From positions 1,595,001-1,659,000 of the forward strand of contig NZ_CP092418.1 of the NCBI RefSeq assembly GCF_023716485.1: a stretch of 64,000 nucleotides of DNA, given 5' to 3'. The first letter of the stretch is position 1. Each line of letters starts with the position of its first letter. The position numbers were made by a program, and so were the translations under genes. The notes under the pieces are model-generated. The model was given only the letters and a program-made list of their open reading frames with translations, did no database searches and was not told the DNA's origin. Positions 1 through 8,537 of this stretch are shown piece after piece. This DNA is from Microbulbifer variabilis (GTDB taxonomy: Bacteria; Pseudomonadota; Gammaproteobacteria; Pseudomonadales; Cellvibrionaceae).

Positions 1-1
1 C

Positions 2-103
2 CTGCTGATGCACGCTATGGGTCCGAATGTGGCTGGGGTTATTGGCTCTGCGGTTGCTGCGGGAGTCATGATCAGCATGGTACGCAGTTTAACCGGCAGC
101 TGA
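2..103 (+). CDS. oadB: Sodium-pumping decarboxylase beta subunit, 3' end only
   Basis: Only the last 33 codons and the TGA stop lie in the window. They read [20 protein letters not shown] followed by a short hydrophobic tail, which I recognise as the C-terminus of the OadB/GcdB/MmdB family, the membrane subunit that couples carboxybiotin decarboxylation to sodium export. The [15 protein letters not shown] segment is the last transmembrane region of that family. The gene is followed by a good intrinsic terminator, so it is probably the last gene of an oadGAB-type operon lying upstream of the window. Identification rests on a short piece, but the motif is distinctive. Confidence 0.75.
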   Translation: MLMHAMGPNVAGVIGSAVAAGVMISMVRSLTGS

Positions 104-130
104 CTTGGCCCACAAAGCCATTCCTGATAA

Positions 131-157
131 GGCGAACTTCGGTTCGCCTTTTTCTTT
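131..157 (+). terminator. Rho-independent terminator after oadB
   Basis: A perfect 7-bp stem GGCGAAC / GTTCGCC closes a TTCG tetraloop and is followed by a run of T. It lies 28 bases after the OadB stop codon. UUCG-type loops are typical of stable bacterial terminators. Confidence 0.9.
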
Positions 158-428
158 GATAAAATTTAAAGTGGAATATGGCTGTATTTGCAAGGTATTT
201 GTCAGGAATATCTATTTACCTGTTTAATTTTCGATGGACAGGCAAACAAAATACGGCTCTCTAGCTCCCTGAATGCTTTTAAATGGCTTCTTACTACATA
301 TTCTCTCAAGAGCTGCGTGGGTAGTATTAATGGGTGCTCGACACGATTCATTTTGAGTTAAGGTTTTTTGCGCTATATTCCTTCCCGAATTTTGGCTTGT
401 AATAAGAAATTTTACTGGAAGTAAGACC
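158..428. other. AT-rich intergenic region
   Basis: Together with the terminator before it, this separates the OadB end from the exported coiled-coil gene (325 bases in all). No RNA gene or repeat was recognised. It presumably carries the promoter of the gene at 429; no convincing -35/-10 pair stood out. Confidence 0.4.
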
Positions 429-890
429 ATGCGTAGTTTGCCGCTTTTAATTTCCCTTGCTCTGTTCTCCTCTCCTGTACTGGCCCACGACAATCATCGC
501 ACCGCTGAAGATTTGCACGAGATTAAAAGAGAGATGGTAAAACTTCGCAAAGAAGTACATGCCCTGAAGGATGAAAATCAAGAGGCGGATGAAATGCGCA
601 AACTCAAGAAAGAGGTTGTCAGGTTGCGCAAGGATATTCGCTCCATGCAGGACCTGATTGTGGACCTACAGGCCCTGGTAGAAGGTCAATCTAACAATGC
701 CCAACCAGAAGTCGTTCTCCATCCAGTAAAGGAGCGCCCCAGATGGGCCTGCTATATGAAAGATATGCGGGCTGGCGGTATGCACTCCAAAGGCTTTTCT
801 GAGGTAGAGGCCAAAGGCAAACTGCTGGAAACCTGTTCTACTCGGGGCGGTGTTTGTTTTGAAAATAGAATTACCTGTTCAGCTGAGTAA
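429..890 (+). CDS. Exported coiled-coil protein of unknown function
   Basis: The 153-residue product starts with a clear signal peptide (charged start, hydrophobic core, cleavage after VLA around residue 19). Residues about 25-88 form a strongly charged heptad-like segment rich in Lys, Glu and Leu, a predicted coiled coil. The last 45 residues form a separate small domain with four Cys (CYMK, ETCS, GGVC, ITCS), likely two disulfides in the periplasm. A GTAAGACC ribosome-binding region precedes the ATG. I do not recognise the family. A structural or envelope role is plausible for an exported coiled coil with a disulfide-rich head, but that is inference. Confidence 0.7.
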   Translation: MRSLPLLISLALFSSPVLAHDNHRTAEDLHEIKREMVKLRKEVHALKDENQEADEMRKLKKEVVRLRKDIRSMQDLIVDLQALVEGQSNNAQPEVVLHPVKERPRWACYMKDMRAGGMHSKGFSEVEAKGKLLETCSTRGGVCFENRITCSAE

Positions 891-1252
891 TACTGGGTTC
901 ACTACAGTTTAAGACACTCGGGGAGAGATCTGGAGCATACCTAAGGAAGCTTTGCTGGCCAATGAGATATATATCGTTTTAAGGCCAAATTTCAGTGAAG
1001 GGTAGTGGCTATATATTTCTCTGTTTTAGGATTCAAGGCTTTGTCGACGGATAATAATGTTTACGTTAACTTATAAAGCAAGGCTGTAGTGCTTGGTTGA
1101 CTCAGTAGCGTGAGCTTTGATTTTATTGAATTTTTGGTTTTCGTTTTTGGCTTAAAATTTTGATTGTTTTGCTTTAGGTAAGTTGGATATGTGATTTTTA
1201 GATACACCAGATTCTAGGTCTGGTGTATCTAATACGTTAACTTTCAAATGTC
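891..1252. other. Intergenic region with a perfect 12-bp hairpin at 1200-1230
   Basis: The 362-base gap between convergent genes contains AGATACACCAGA (1200-1211), a 7-base loop, and the exact reverse complement (1219-1230). There is no T-run on either side, so it is not a textbook intrinsic terminator, but its place 22 bases past the stop of the minus-strand gene suggests a 3'-end structure (termination or mRNA stability). Nothing else was recognised. Confidence 0.6.
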
Positions 1253-1774
1253 TTATTCACCCTGAACTGTAATCATTAACGTACCTGTAAAAGGCGCGTC
1301 AGGTTCTCTACCATTCCATACTGTGGCTGCGATATCAATATCAAATCGTGCATTGTCATTAAGGCAATTACTTGCCTGTATTATCTGTCCTCCCAGAGCA
1401 ACACCAGCCATTACAGGCTGTGCTGGTCCTCCAGTACTATTGGCGTAGCCTACATTGTAAGGAATGGCTGGCGTGCCATTATTACTCTGTAAGAGAAAGG
1501 TTGGGTCTGAGCCAACATTAGCAAATGTGATGCTAAAACTACCAAAGCCACTTGCTGCAACACAGAAGATGTCTGATCCCATTGCATCGCTTCCGGGAGT
1601 CGGATCTGCAATAGTTACTGCATCTACATTATCTATGATAATAAAATTAGAAAATGTCAAGGTGATAATACTTGTATCGCTATCCATTGCTTGAGATAGC
1701 GCAATATTGGTTGAGCCTAATGTCAGGCCAGCCACAATAATGGATGTGAATAGCTTTTGCTTGAGAATTTTCAT
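1253..1774 (-). CDS. Secreted beta-rich protein, paralogue A
   Basis: The 173-residue product has a signal peptide (cleavage after ALSQA, about residue 29) and a Thr/Ile/Phe-rich body of alternating hydrophobic residues typical of a beta sandwich. Two Cys (FCVAAS and ASNCLND) could form one disulfide. It ends in FTGTLMITVQGE, a pattern that recalls pilin-like or spore-coat-U/DUF4402-type secreted domains, but I cannot assign the family firmly. A strong AAGGAGG Shine-Dalgarno lies 7 bases before the ATG. The gene at 2601-3152 is a divergent paralogue in the same orientation: same signal-peptide pattern, same Cys positions, same NAxFDIxI...WxGR...APF C-terminal motif. The function is unknown; a surface or secreted structural protein is likely. 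Confidence 0.7.
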   Translation of the reverse strand: MKILKQKLFTSIIVAGLTLGSTNIALSQAMDSDTSIITLTFSNFIIIDNVDAVTIADPTPGSDAMGSDIFCVAASGFGSFSITFANVGSDPTFLLQSNNGTPAIPYNVGYANSTGGPAQPVMAGVALGGQIIQASNCLNDNARFDIDIAATVWNGREPDAPFTGTLMITVQGE

Positions 1775-2600
1775 AAGAAACCTCCTTGTGAAAAATAATT
1801 TTCTTCAGTTAATGTCAGCGCCAAAATATAGCCTTGTGTAGATGGCTAAAAACTCTTGGTGAATGAATGATAGCGGATGTTATATTTTTTGGTGTGGAAG
1901 GTTATGTTTTGCAGGGGAAATTTGGGAATAAATTATTGGCGCTTAGGAATAATTTCTTATTTGTTTTTGATGTCAGTTTAAGTTTTTATTGTTAGGGTGG
2001 TTTTTTATATGTAGGTCGTATAATTCTATGGTTGTTTATTGTGGTTGGAAATGATTTTTAGAGGGTCACTTTGAGGTGTTTGTATTGTGTTGCAGTTGTT
2101 AATGTGTCTGTAAGTTGGTTGTTGGGGGGGGGCTGTCGTTTCATACGTAAGTGGTGTTTAGGTGTCAAGTGAAGGTGAGTTCCAAATAATTCCGTTATAT
2201 GTTTAGGGCTCTTTTATTGGGAGTGTGCGTTTTATGAGTTTTCGGGGGTGAAGTTAAAAATTTTTTAAAGGTTCAGTGTTGAGGGGTGGGGGCAAGGTCT
2301 AGATCGGTAGCGGCTAAAGGTGTTAGTGATTTGAGGGTGGAGATTATTGTAGCTACTTCCTTTTGCATAAAAGTACACAATGGTTGTGCATAAAAAATAT
2401 TCAAGCTAAAGATAAGTGAAGATGCTTGTTGAGTGAGTGTGATTAGTTTTTGATTCAAATAAAATCTAGAGGGGAGGTGCTAATAATTGAGGGTGGTTTG
2501 TTGGTTGGATCATGTTTTTAAGTTTTCTATTTTTCTTTTTAAGTGCTGCGCCAGAATAAAAGCCTGGCGCAGCTAGAGATGATGAAGGCTGAATTTAAGC
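1775..2600. other. Long AT-rich intergenic region with a hairpin at 2545-2573
   Basis: This 826-base gap between the two paralogues is AT- and GT-rich and has only a weak 61-codon minus-strand reading frame without a convincing start. A perfect 10-bp stem GCTGCGCCAG / CTGGCGCAGC (2545-2554 and 2564-2573) lies 28 bases past the stop of paralogue B, matching the hairpin found after paralogue A. An 8-base G run sits near 2125. The rest shows no recognisable gene or RNA and may be decayed DNA. Confidence 0.5.
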
Positions 2601-3152
2601 TTATTCAGCCATGACCATGATCTCGAGTACGCCAACAAATGGGGCGCCGGCTGCTCTGCCAGTCCATTCTGCATTGGGAATGCTGATATCAAACTTTGCG
2701 TTATCCATTGTTGGGTCCATGCACATAGCTGTTTGTATCATGTTTCCAAACTCGGGTGTGTCGGGGGAGACCATCATGCCTGGTCCTGGACTAGTGTCGT
2801 TTTTAAAGAAAACTTCATAGAATATTGGTGACTCGCCGGGTACGGAAGAGTCTAATTCAAACGGTCCACCTGTAGGATTGTTTGGATTTCTAAAAACAAT
2901 ACTAAAAAGTGTAAAGCCCATTCCAGAAACGCAGAATGTATCATCGTCGACTATGGGGCCTGGAGTACCATCTGGTGGTGCCAGGAGGTCAAGATTATCC
3001 ACAAAGGCGATGTCAATAATTGGCGTAGTCATGTAATTTAGTGTGATAGTGCTGAATTCGGTATCCGTTTGGGATAGTACCGATGTGGTAGAGCCGAGTG
3101 CTAGGACGGCAGTGGCTATGGATGCCAGGGCTTTTTGGCTTAATATCTTCAT
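2601..3152 (-). CDS. Secreted beta-rich protein, paralogue B
   Basis: This 183-residue exported protein is paralogous to the product of 1253-1774. The ATG at 3152 is chosen because AAGGA lies just upstream; an ATG three codons earlier overlaps that Shine-Dalgarno sequence. The signal peptide ends near SVLSQT. The body carries STITLNY, a Cys in DTFCVSG, a second Cys in TAMCMD, and the C-terminal NAKFDISIPNAEWTGR...APFVGVLEIMV motif shared with paralogue A. It is richer in Pro, Gly and Asp loops. The two genes appear to be a local duplication with independent hairpin-ended transcripts. Function unknown; a pilin-like or matrix role is only a guess. Confidence 0.7.
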   Translation of the reverse strand: MKILSQKALASIATAVLALGSTTSVLSQTDTEFSTITLNYMTTPIIDIAFVDNLDLLAPPDGTPGPIVDDDTFCVSGMGFTLFSIVFRNPNNPTGGPFELDSSVPGESPIFYEVFFKNDTSPGPGMMVSPDTPEFGNMIQTAMCMDPTMDNAKFDISIPNAEWTGRAAGAPFVGVLEIMVMAE

Positions 3153-3425
3153 TTGAAACATCCTTGTACAAAAAAAATAACATTCATGTTATAGAAAATG
3201 CAAAGATCAATCTTTGGTAAGCAGTCTTTGCCTAAAAATAATAGACCGTAAAGTAAGCTGAATGATCTCAGGCGTTTTTTCTGGAAGTATTCGGGAAGAA
3301 ATTACTATTTTGTGATAGTAATTTCCTATTTTTGGGAGAGGTTTTTTTGTAAAGGGCGCGGGTTGATTGGGTGTCTACTTGATTGACTTTTTTTCTGCAT
3401 GAGGCGCTCTTTTGATGTGGATTAT

Positions 3426-4088
3426 TTATGACTCTTTAATGTAATTTTTTATTGGCCGCTTAATGAAGTGATTATTCAGTAATTCAAATAGTATCTCACG
3501 GTTAGCTAAGTGATTGTTCTCAGGTGATCCGTATTTTTGGGTGTACTCTGGGAAGAGTTGTGTGACCTGTTGTTGCGACCACTCCAAGTGAAATTGAAGG
3601 CCCAGAATATTGTTTTTGTATAAAAATGCTTGATTTTGGCATAGCTCTGAACTTGCTAGGCGCTTAGCGCCTTCTGGAATGTCAAAATAGTAACTATGTG
3701 CTTGGAATGCTTTATCTATTGTGAGGGGTTCTTCAGCCGTCCAATGAATAGGCTGCCAGCCTAGTTCTTCCTGCTCCATTGATTTGATATCTGCTCCCAG
3801 TGTATGGGCAAGGATTTGTGCACCGAGGCAAATGCCCAGAATGGGGGCTTGCCGATTAATAATACTTTTTACCCAGTGTATTTCACCGGCAAGCCAGGGT
3901 AGTGAGATGTGATCTTTTACGTTCATCATCCCTCCTAAAATAATCACTCCTCTAAAGCCCGTATTGGGAAATGTTGAGATCTGTGGTTTGATAAGAATTG
4001 TCGGAATCTGGCGTTGACTCGCCCAATCTGCAATATATCCAGGCCCTTCGTGTTCTTCATGCTGGATAATAAGAATTGGCTCTTGCAT
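3426..4088 (-). CDS. Class I glutamine amidotransferase, GMP synthase-like
   Basis: The 220-residue protein has the type 1 GATase triad: nucleophile Cys in ILGICLGAQILAHTLGA, and His plus Glu in LGLQFHLEW. These free-standing GuaA-like amidotransferases release ammonia from glutamine or hydrolyse related amides; the substrate is unknown. I start at the ATG at 4088 (MQEPILIIQHEE), which matches the usual N-terminus and follows the TAA of the upstream gene by one base, so translation is probably coupled. A longer frame starting at 4136 would lie inside the upstream gene. Codon use is AT-rich like its surroundings. Family assignment is firm, substrate is not. Confidence 0.85.
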   Translation of the reverse strand: MQEPILIIQHEEHEGPGYIADWASQRQIPTILIKPQISTFPNTGFRGVIILGGMMNVKDHISLPWLAGEIHWVKSIINRQAPILGICLGAQILAHTLGADIKSMEQEELGWQPIHWTAEEPLTIDKAFQAHSYYFDIPEGAKRLASSELCQNQAFLYKNNILGLQFHLEWSQQQVTQLFPEYTQKYGSPENNHLANREILFELLNNHFIKRPIKNYIKES

Positions 4089-4089
4089 T

Positions 4090-4737
4090 TTATTGGAAGT
4101 CCCGTGTTTCCAAATAAACTTGTCTACGAAAAGCAATACCTGCTTCTTTGAGAGCTTCAGGCCAATTTTTTTCTGAAATGGGAAGTTTGCTGCCGGTATC
4201 TATGGATTTAGATAGAGTTGCTTTTGCTGTAACTTCCACGATTTGGTCAAAACTTGGCGGGGAGGCTATTTCATGAATAAGTAGACTCGTGTCGCCCAGA
4301 TGCACCAGGCGGTAATGACCATTCTTTTTACGGGAGAGCGGTAGGTCTAATAGCTTGTCGGTTACCGTAAATTCTATTGAGCTAAGCAGAATTTTGCCTT
4401 TTCGCTCAAAGTGGCCATTAAATACTTCGCCGCTAAAGAGGCCTAACTTACCGTTGCGCAATTGGTTTAAAGAGAAAACTTCAGGCTTGAGAGAGATAAG
4501 CGGCGTGTTCTGGGCCAGATTCATCACTTCTTCTTTATTTTCAGATTCCAAAGCAAGAATAAGCTGATGTCCGTGGCGTTTACCGTGAAGAGGCATATGC
4601 GATGCAATGAGCTGCCCGTTAACTGAAAATAACGCCATTCCATGAGTGCCAATGGAGTCGTCTGCATAACTGATTGTGGAGGCCATGGTTAAGACAGCTG
4701 CGATAGTAATACTGCAGAGCCTATTAAGCGTGATCAT
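4090..4737 (-). CDS. Exported protein of unknown function
   Basis: The 215-residue product has a signal peptide (cleavage near SYADDS, about residue 26) and no other membrane segment, so it is probably periplasmic. The mature part opens with GTHGMALFSVNGQLIASHMPL and is rich in His near its N-terminus (HGKRHGHQ). I do not recognise a characterised family. It lies one base upstream of the amidotransferase at 3426-4088 in a likely two-gene operon and is divergent from a LysR regulator, a layout that often means the regulator controls the pair (inference). No catalytic motif is evident. Confidence 0.65.
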   Translation of the reverse strand: MITLNRLCSITIAAVLTMASTISYADDSIGTHGMALFSVNGQLIASHMPLHGKRHGHQLILALESENKEEVMNLAQNTPLISLKPEVFSLNQLRNGKLGLFSGEVFNGHFERKGKILLSSIEFTVTDKLLDLPLSRKKNGHYRLVHLGDTSLLIHEIASPPSFDQIVEVTAKATLSKSIDTGSKLPISEKNWPEALKEAGIAFRRQVYLETRDFQ

Positions 4738-4870
4738 AAATCATTCAGTTCCTGTTCTTTACGGGTTAGCGGCAGGCTTTCCTATTGAGCCTCTGCGTAC
4801 TTGGCAGCAAGCGATTCTAGACGTACATTAGTTACGAATCGATTCATTTTGGGCAACTTTTGATTCCAAT

Positions 4871-5773
4871 ATGGAAATAGAAGATCTTGAAAAATTTCTT
4901 GTTATTGCCGCGACAGAAAACCTGCAGCGCTCGGCAGATCGTTTAGATACAACGCCAGGGGCCTTAAGTAAGGTTTTACGTCGCCTGGAGACGGCGCTGA
5001 ATACTCGCGTGTTCGACCGGGTAGGTAAGCAAATCCGACTAAATGATGCTGGTCGCCGGCTACAAGGTAAAGCGGCTGAGATCACTTCCATTGCACGCCA
5101 GGTGCAATTTGAACTGGGTGAGCTGGGAAAGTTTTCGGAGTGCCGGGTAGCTGCCCCAGCAGTCTTGCAATTGACTTGGGCTGCATTTATTCAAAGCAAG
5201 CTGGCAGAAATCCAGCCAAAAGCGTGCCTTTCATTGACTTCCGCCTATGAATCCTTGGCCTTGAGAATGTTGGTTAGGGGAGAGGTAGATTTGGCCATGA
5301 TTACCGGTGCGCTGTTGGGACAGGTCCCCACCCAGATAGCAACGCGTAAGCTGGGCACAGAAAGCTTGTGTATTGTCGCGGGCTCCGGCCACCGATTGGT
5401 TTCTGGGGAGTGGGCAAATGTGGAAGTGCCAATCGAAGTTATTCAGCAGTATCCCTTTGCGGCTCCTAGAATCTCTCCTTTCTGTGGCGAGGAGAGGGGT
5501 ATTGGCAGTGATGGGTGGGGGGATAACCTACCTGTCCGTAAGGTCCAGGTTGTGGTAAATGATTACGGTGTATTGTGCGGCCTGGTAAAAACGGGACAGT
5601 TTCTTGCCTTATTGCCAGAGGGGTTGGCAGAGGATATCGGTGGGGTAAAAATCGATGTCGCTGGCCAATTTACTGGGCCCAGAGAAGAGATTTTTATTGC
5701 CTGGCGAGGGGGAAGTGATGGTTGGTTAGAGGACTTGGCTCAGGCCATCTCAGGAATTGAGGGGCTCAATTAG
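4871..5773 (+). CDS. LysR-family transcriptional regulator
   Basis: The 300-residue protein has the LysR layout: an N-terminal winged helix-turn-helix (residues about 1-60, including AATENLQRSADRLDTTPGAL and SKVLRRLETALNTRVFDR) and a periplasmic-binding-like effector domain (about 90-295). LysR proteins usually regulate a divergently transcribed neighbour; here that is the exported protein/amidotransferase pair, with 133 bases between the starts. The effector is unknown. The gene itself ends 43 bases before the convergent haem-motif lipoprotein. Confidence 0.9.
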   Translation: MEIEDLEKFLVIAATENLQRSADRLDTTPGALSKVLRRLETALNTRVFDRVGKQIRLNDAGRRLQGKAAEITSIARQVQFELGELGKFSECRVAAPAVLQLTWAAFIQSKLAEIQPKACLSLTSAYESLALRMLVRGEVDLAMITGALLGQVPTQIATRKLGTESLCIVAGSGHRLVSGEWANVEVPIEVIQQYPFAAPRISPFCGEERGIGSDGWGDNLPVRKVQVVVNDYGVLCGLVKTGQFLALLPEGLAEDIGGVKIDVAGQFTGPREEIFIAWRGGSDGWLEDLAQAISGIEGLN

Positions 5774-5815
5774 CGCCCCTCTTATTTGGATTTATCAGGG
5801 GTTAACTTTTAGGGG

Positions 5816-6433
5816 TTAACTAGATGGTGCCTGGGGTGGGCAGGGCGTTCCCGCGGCTATCCAGCTTTTCAATGCCTCAACTAGCTTGCCGTGGGGGATA
5901 TTGACTGGTTCTCGTTTACCCCCAGGGTTCCATCCCCATAAAGCTAGGGGGTTCTCACTCATAAACAGCATCAATTGCTCTGGGGAGCGGCCGCCATTGT
6001 CCTGGGGAGTGGTTAACAGCGCACAGATTTGGGCCGATGACATACGAGACCAATTAAGGGTTATTGGAGCCATGGCCCAACCGGGTGCGCCGGGTGCGCC
6101 TGTCACAGGGTTGTTCTGGTCAGAGTGGCAGTTACTGCAGCGCATTGTCCCCATCCCCATATTTTCGGGTCCTCGCTCAACCCGGGGTACATGGGGGGAG
6201 CCCTGATTGATAAGTGGCAATTCCAGCTGGTGACAGTTTAAGCAGCGGGGGTGCAGGAGAACTTCGACAATCGTCTCCCAGTCTTGATGGCCAGTATTAT
6301 CAACCTGGGAAGTTTGTGACTGGCTATCCTGACCAGTAGTGTCCTGTCGGTTTCCACATCCTGTAAATGCCAGTAATAAAAGAAGACTTATTGTTATGTG
6401 GCGCAATAAGTCTACCTCTTGCCGCAGTTTCAT
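5816..6433 (-). CDS. Lipoprotein with two CxxCH haem-binding motifs
   Basis: The 205-residue protein has a lipoprotein signal (LLLLAFTGCGN, Cys about residue 26) and two c-type haem motifs, CLNCH and CSNCH, about 35 residues apart. It therefore looks like a membrane-anchored dihaem cytochrome c, matured by a Ccm system such as the one at 58-63.6 kb. The C-terminal half (SSAQICALLTTPQDNGGRS, LALWGWNPGGKR) resembles cytochrome-like subunits sometimes annotated as isoquinoline 1-oxidoreductase-associated; that link is from memory and uncertain. GAGG lies nine bases before the ATG. It stands alone and is convergent with the LysR gene. Confidence 0.75.
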   Translation of the reverse strand: MKLRQEVDLLRHITISLLLLLAFTGCGNRQDTTGQDSQSQTSQVDNTGHQDWETIVEVLLHPRCLNCHQLELPLINQGSPHVPRVERGPENMGMGTMRCSNCHSDQNNPVTGAPGAPGWAMAPITLNWSRMSSAQICALLTTPQDNGGRSPEQLMLFMSENPLALWGWNPGGKREPVNIPHGKLVEALKSWIAAGTPCPPQAPSS

Positions 6434-6671
6434 TTAGCTGTTCCTCATTTCCTATGAGAATGCCCTGTACATCATTGTGGCAGATAGCTGGGGACTGTTA
6501 GGCAACTAAATGTACCTGGCAGTGATCGAAGTGACGGCTTAATGTGAGGCTCATTTGACCTTGTGGTCACGCCTATCCGTTGACGCTCTCTTACACGTGG
6601 TAAGATAGGCCGGATGTAAATGTTTGATTTAGATGACAGTGGAGCGCTATTTGGCGCTCAGAGGAGAGAAT

Positions 6672-7454
6672 ATGTCCTGGTTAGGGGCGGGTATAGGTGC
6701 CGGATTTGGTTTTATGTTTGGGGGCCCTATTGGTGCGGCCTTGGGTGCCTGGATAGGTAGCTCCTTTGGTTCTGGCCTCAAGCGCCTGGGTAATGCCGCT
6801 GCGGTTCTGAATAGGGAAGGGGCTCAGAAAGTTTTTATCGTTACCCTGTTTTCCATGCTGGCGAAGATGGCTAAGGCAGATGGCCAAGTATCCAAAGCAG
6901 AAGTTCAGCTGATTGAGGATTTTATTCAGAATAATCTTCGTCTGGGCGCTGAGGATCGCAAGCATGCCATCAAGATTTTTGAGAATGCGAAAACGGATAA
7001 GTACAGCATTTACGATTACGCAAAGCAGTATCGGATGTTGGTGCAGAATCAGGCGATGCGGGAAATGGTTTATCGCCTTCTATTTGCAGTGGCGTATGCC
7101 GATGGTGAATTACATGCTTCTGAAGAGGTAATTCTCAGGAAAATTACCGCGGATCTTGGTTTACATGAATCGCTTTTTGATGCCATGCAAAATCAATTTG
7201 GGCATGGGAGGGGAGGCAGTGCTTCCGATCTTCAGCAGCATTACGCAGTGCTAGGTTGCACTGAGGAAACTAGCGATAAGGATTTAAAACTGGCCTATCG
7301 CCGCAAGGCTGCTGAGTATCACCCTGATAAGATCGCTTCCAAGGGGCTTCCAGAGGAGTTTATGCGCCACGCTGAAGATCAAATGAAGAGTATCACCGTT
7401 GCGTATGAGGCGATTGTTGATGCGCGAAAGAGTAAAGCAAAAGTTGTCAGTTAA
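6672..7454 (+). CDS. djlA: DjlA-like membrane co-chaperone (TerB plus J domain)
   Basis: The 260-residue protein begins with a Gly-rich hydrophobic segment (MSWLGAGIGAGFGFMFGG), likely a membrane anchor. Residues about 45-165 form a TerB-like helical domain (MLAKMAKADGQVSKAEV and a second copy VAYADGELHASEEVI). The C-terminus is a J domain (HYAVLGC..., RRKAAEYHPDKI) with the HPD tripeptide that stimulates DnaK ATPase. This is the DjlA architecture. The ATG at 6672 has GAGGAGAG immediately upstream and gives the expected N-terminus; an ATG 13 codons earlier has no such signal. It appears to be a single-gene unit upstream of bolA. Confidence 0.88.
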   Translation: MSWLGAGIGAGFGFMFGGPIGAALGAWIGSSFGSGLKRLGNAAAVLNREGAQKVFIVTLFSMLAKMAKADGQVSKAEVQLIEDFIQNNLRLGAEDRKHAIKIFENAKTDKYSIYDYAKQYRMLVQNQAMREMVYRLLFAVAYADGELHASEEVILRKITADLGLHESLFDAMQNQFGHGRGGSASDLQQHYAVLGCTEETSDKDLKLAYRRKAAEYHPDKIASKGLPEEFMRHAEDQMKSITVAYEAIVDARKSKAKVVS

Positions 7455-7616
7455 TCTTGGTGTGACATTAGCGTATTAGAGCTTGCCAAACGGCGGGATA
7501 ACCTGCGGGTAATTTAGTGGTTTGCTCTGGCTAGATATTACATAGGTTGATTGTTTCAGCGCAATTTCTGAATTTAAACCCCTGCATAATCATCTGGAAC
7601 ACTGCGAAGAGAGTTT

Positions 7617-7925
7617 ATGAGTCTTGCAAAGCAAATTGAAGAAAAGTTAACTGCCAATTTCCATCCCCAATTTATTGAGGTTCAATGCGAAAGTCATTTG
7701 CATAATGTGCCGGCGGGGTCTGAAATGCACTTTCGTGTGGTGCTTGTGAGTGAGGTTTTTGATTCCGTTCGGAAAGTCCAGCGTCATCAAAGGGTCTATG
7801 CAGCGCTTGCGAATGAAATGGCTGGCCCGATCCACGCCCTTGCCCTTCATACTTATGCGCCGGATGAGTGGGATGGCGATGCTCCCAAAAGTCCTGAATG
7901 CCAGGGTGGTAGCAAGAAAGGGTAA
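7617..7925 (+). CDS. bolA: BolA family protein
   Basis: The 102-residue protein matches BolA throughout: I-E-KL at the start, the HNVPAGSEMHFRVVLVS core and the conserved HALALHTY motif near residue 80. BolA proteins act with monothiol glutaredoxins in iron-sulphur handling and, in enterobacteria, in morphology and biofilm control. The conserved His residues in SHLHNV and IHALALHTY are the likely metal ligands. AAGAGAG precedes the ATG. No glutaredoxin gene is nearby. Confidence 0.93.
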   Translation: MSLAKQIEEKLTANFHPQFIEVQCESHLHNVPAGSEMHFRVVLVSEVFDSVRKVQRHQRVYAALANEMAGPIHALALHTYAPDEWDGDAPKSPECQGGSKKG

Positions 7926-8537
7926 GTAGCAGCAGAGTTTAGCTAGCAAACTCTAGAGTTTATTTGCGAATTTAACCTGCTATTTCTTGCAGGTTTTAGT
8001 GACGCTCCTTCCTCAGAAGTACGCTATGGGTTGGGGCGTTTGAGATCAAAAAGTTGGCTGGAGTTCCACTGGATTGAATAGCCTGAATCCCTTTCGCCAG
8101 TGAAGTCACAATTTCCCTGTGTATCTGTTTGTTGTTTCTTATTTACCTTTTACCGGCTAATTAACCTCTGTGTGCATTCAGTTGGATTTCACTTCTCCCG
8201 AAATATCATAACTTGGCGCTTTTCGGCGTCTCTGTCTTTTTTTTTGAGTGAGAATATTTCAGCTCCTGTTCAAAGCAGGTTGTGGAATTCGAAGCAGTGC
8301 ACGTTGTCCAAATTTGCAGTGCAGTAATAATGGGTGTCGTTGGTTTTCTCTTGGAAGCAATACCAATATGTGAATTTCAACGACAAAAGATATTTTGTGT
8401 GCCATTAAAACGTAGAATTATATTTGAGCGCCAACATTTGTTTGTTTTTTCTACATCTGTGATTTCGTGCGACTAGACTGACCATTGATTGGGCTGATTG
8501 CTGTTTGATCTGCTGAATATCAATGGAGTTACCACAA
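7926..8537. other. Intergenic region, no gene recognised
   Basis: The 612 bases between bolA and the OmpW-like gene have short open frames (8100-8327, 8282-8476) with poor starts and no protein-like composition. AACCTGC TATTTCTT GCAGGTT at 7974-7995 is a hairpin that may end the bolA transcript. A long 5' leader for the outer-membrane gene is possible. Confidence 0.4.

Noticed and set aside
2273..2458. A 61-codon minus-strand frame in the gap between the paralogues
   Set aside because: No Shine-Dalgarno, no conserved pattern, and surrounding DNA looks non-coding.
8100..8476. Two overlapping short frames before the OmpW-like gene
   Set aside because: Composition rich in Phe, Ser and Cys without family resemblance, and no ribosome-binding sites; more likely leader or spacer DNA.
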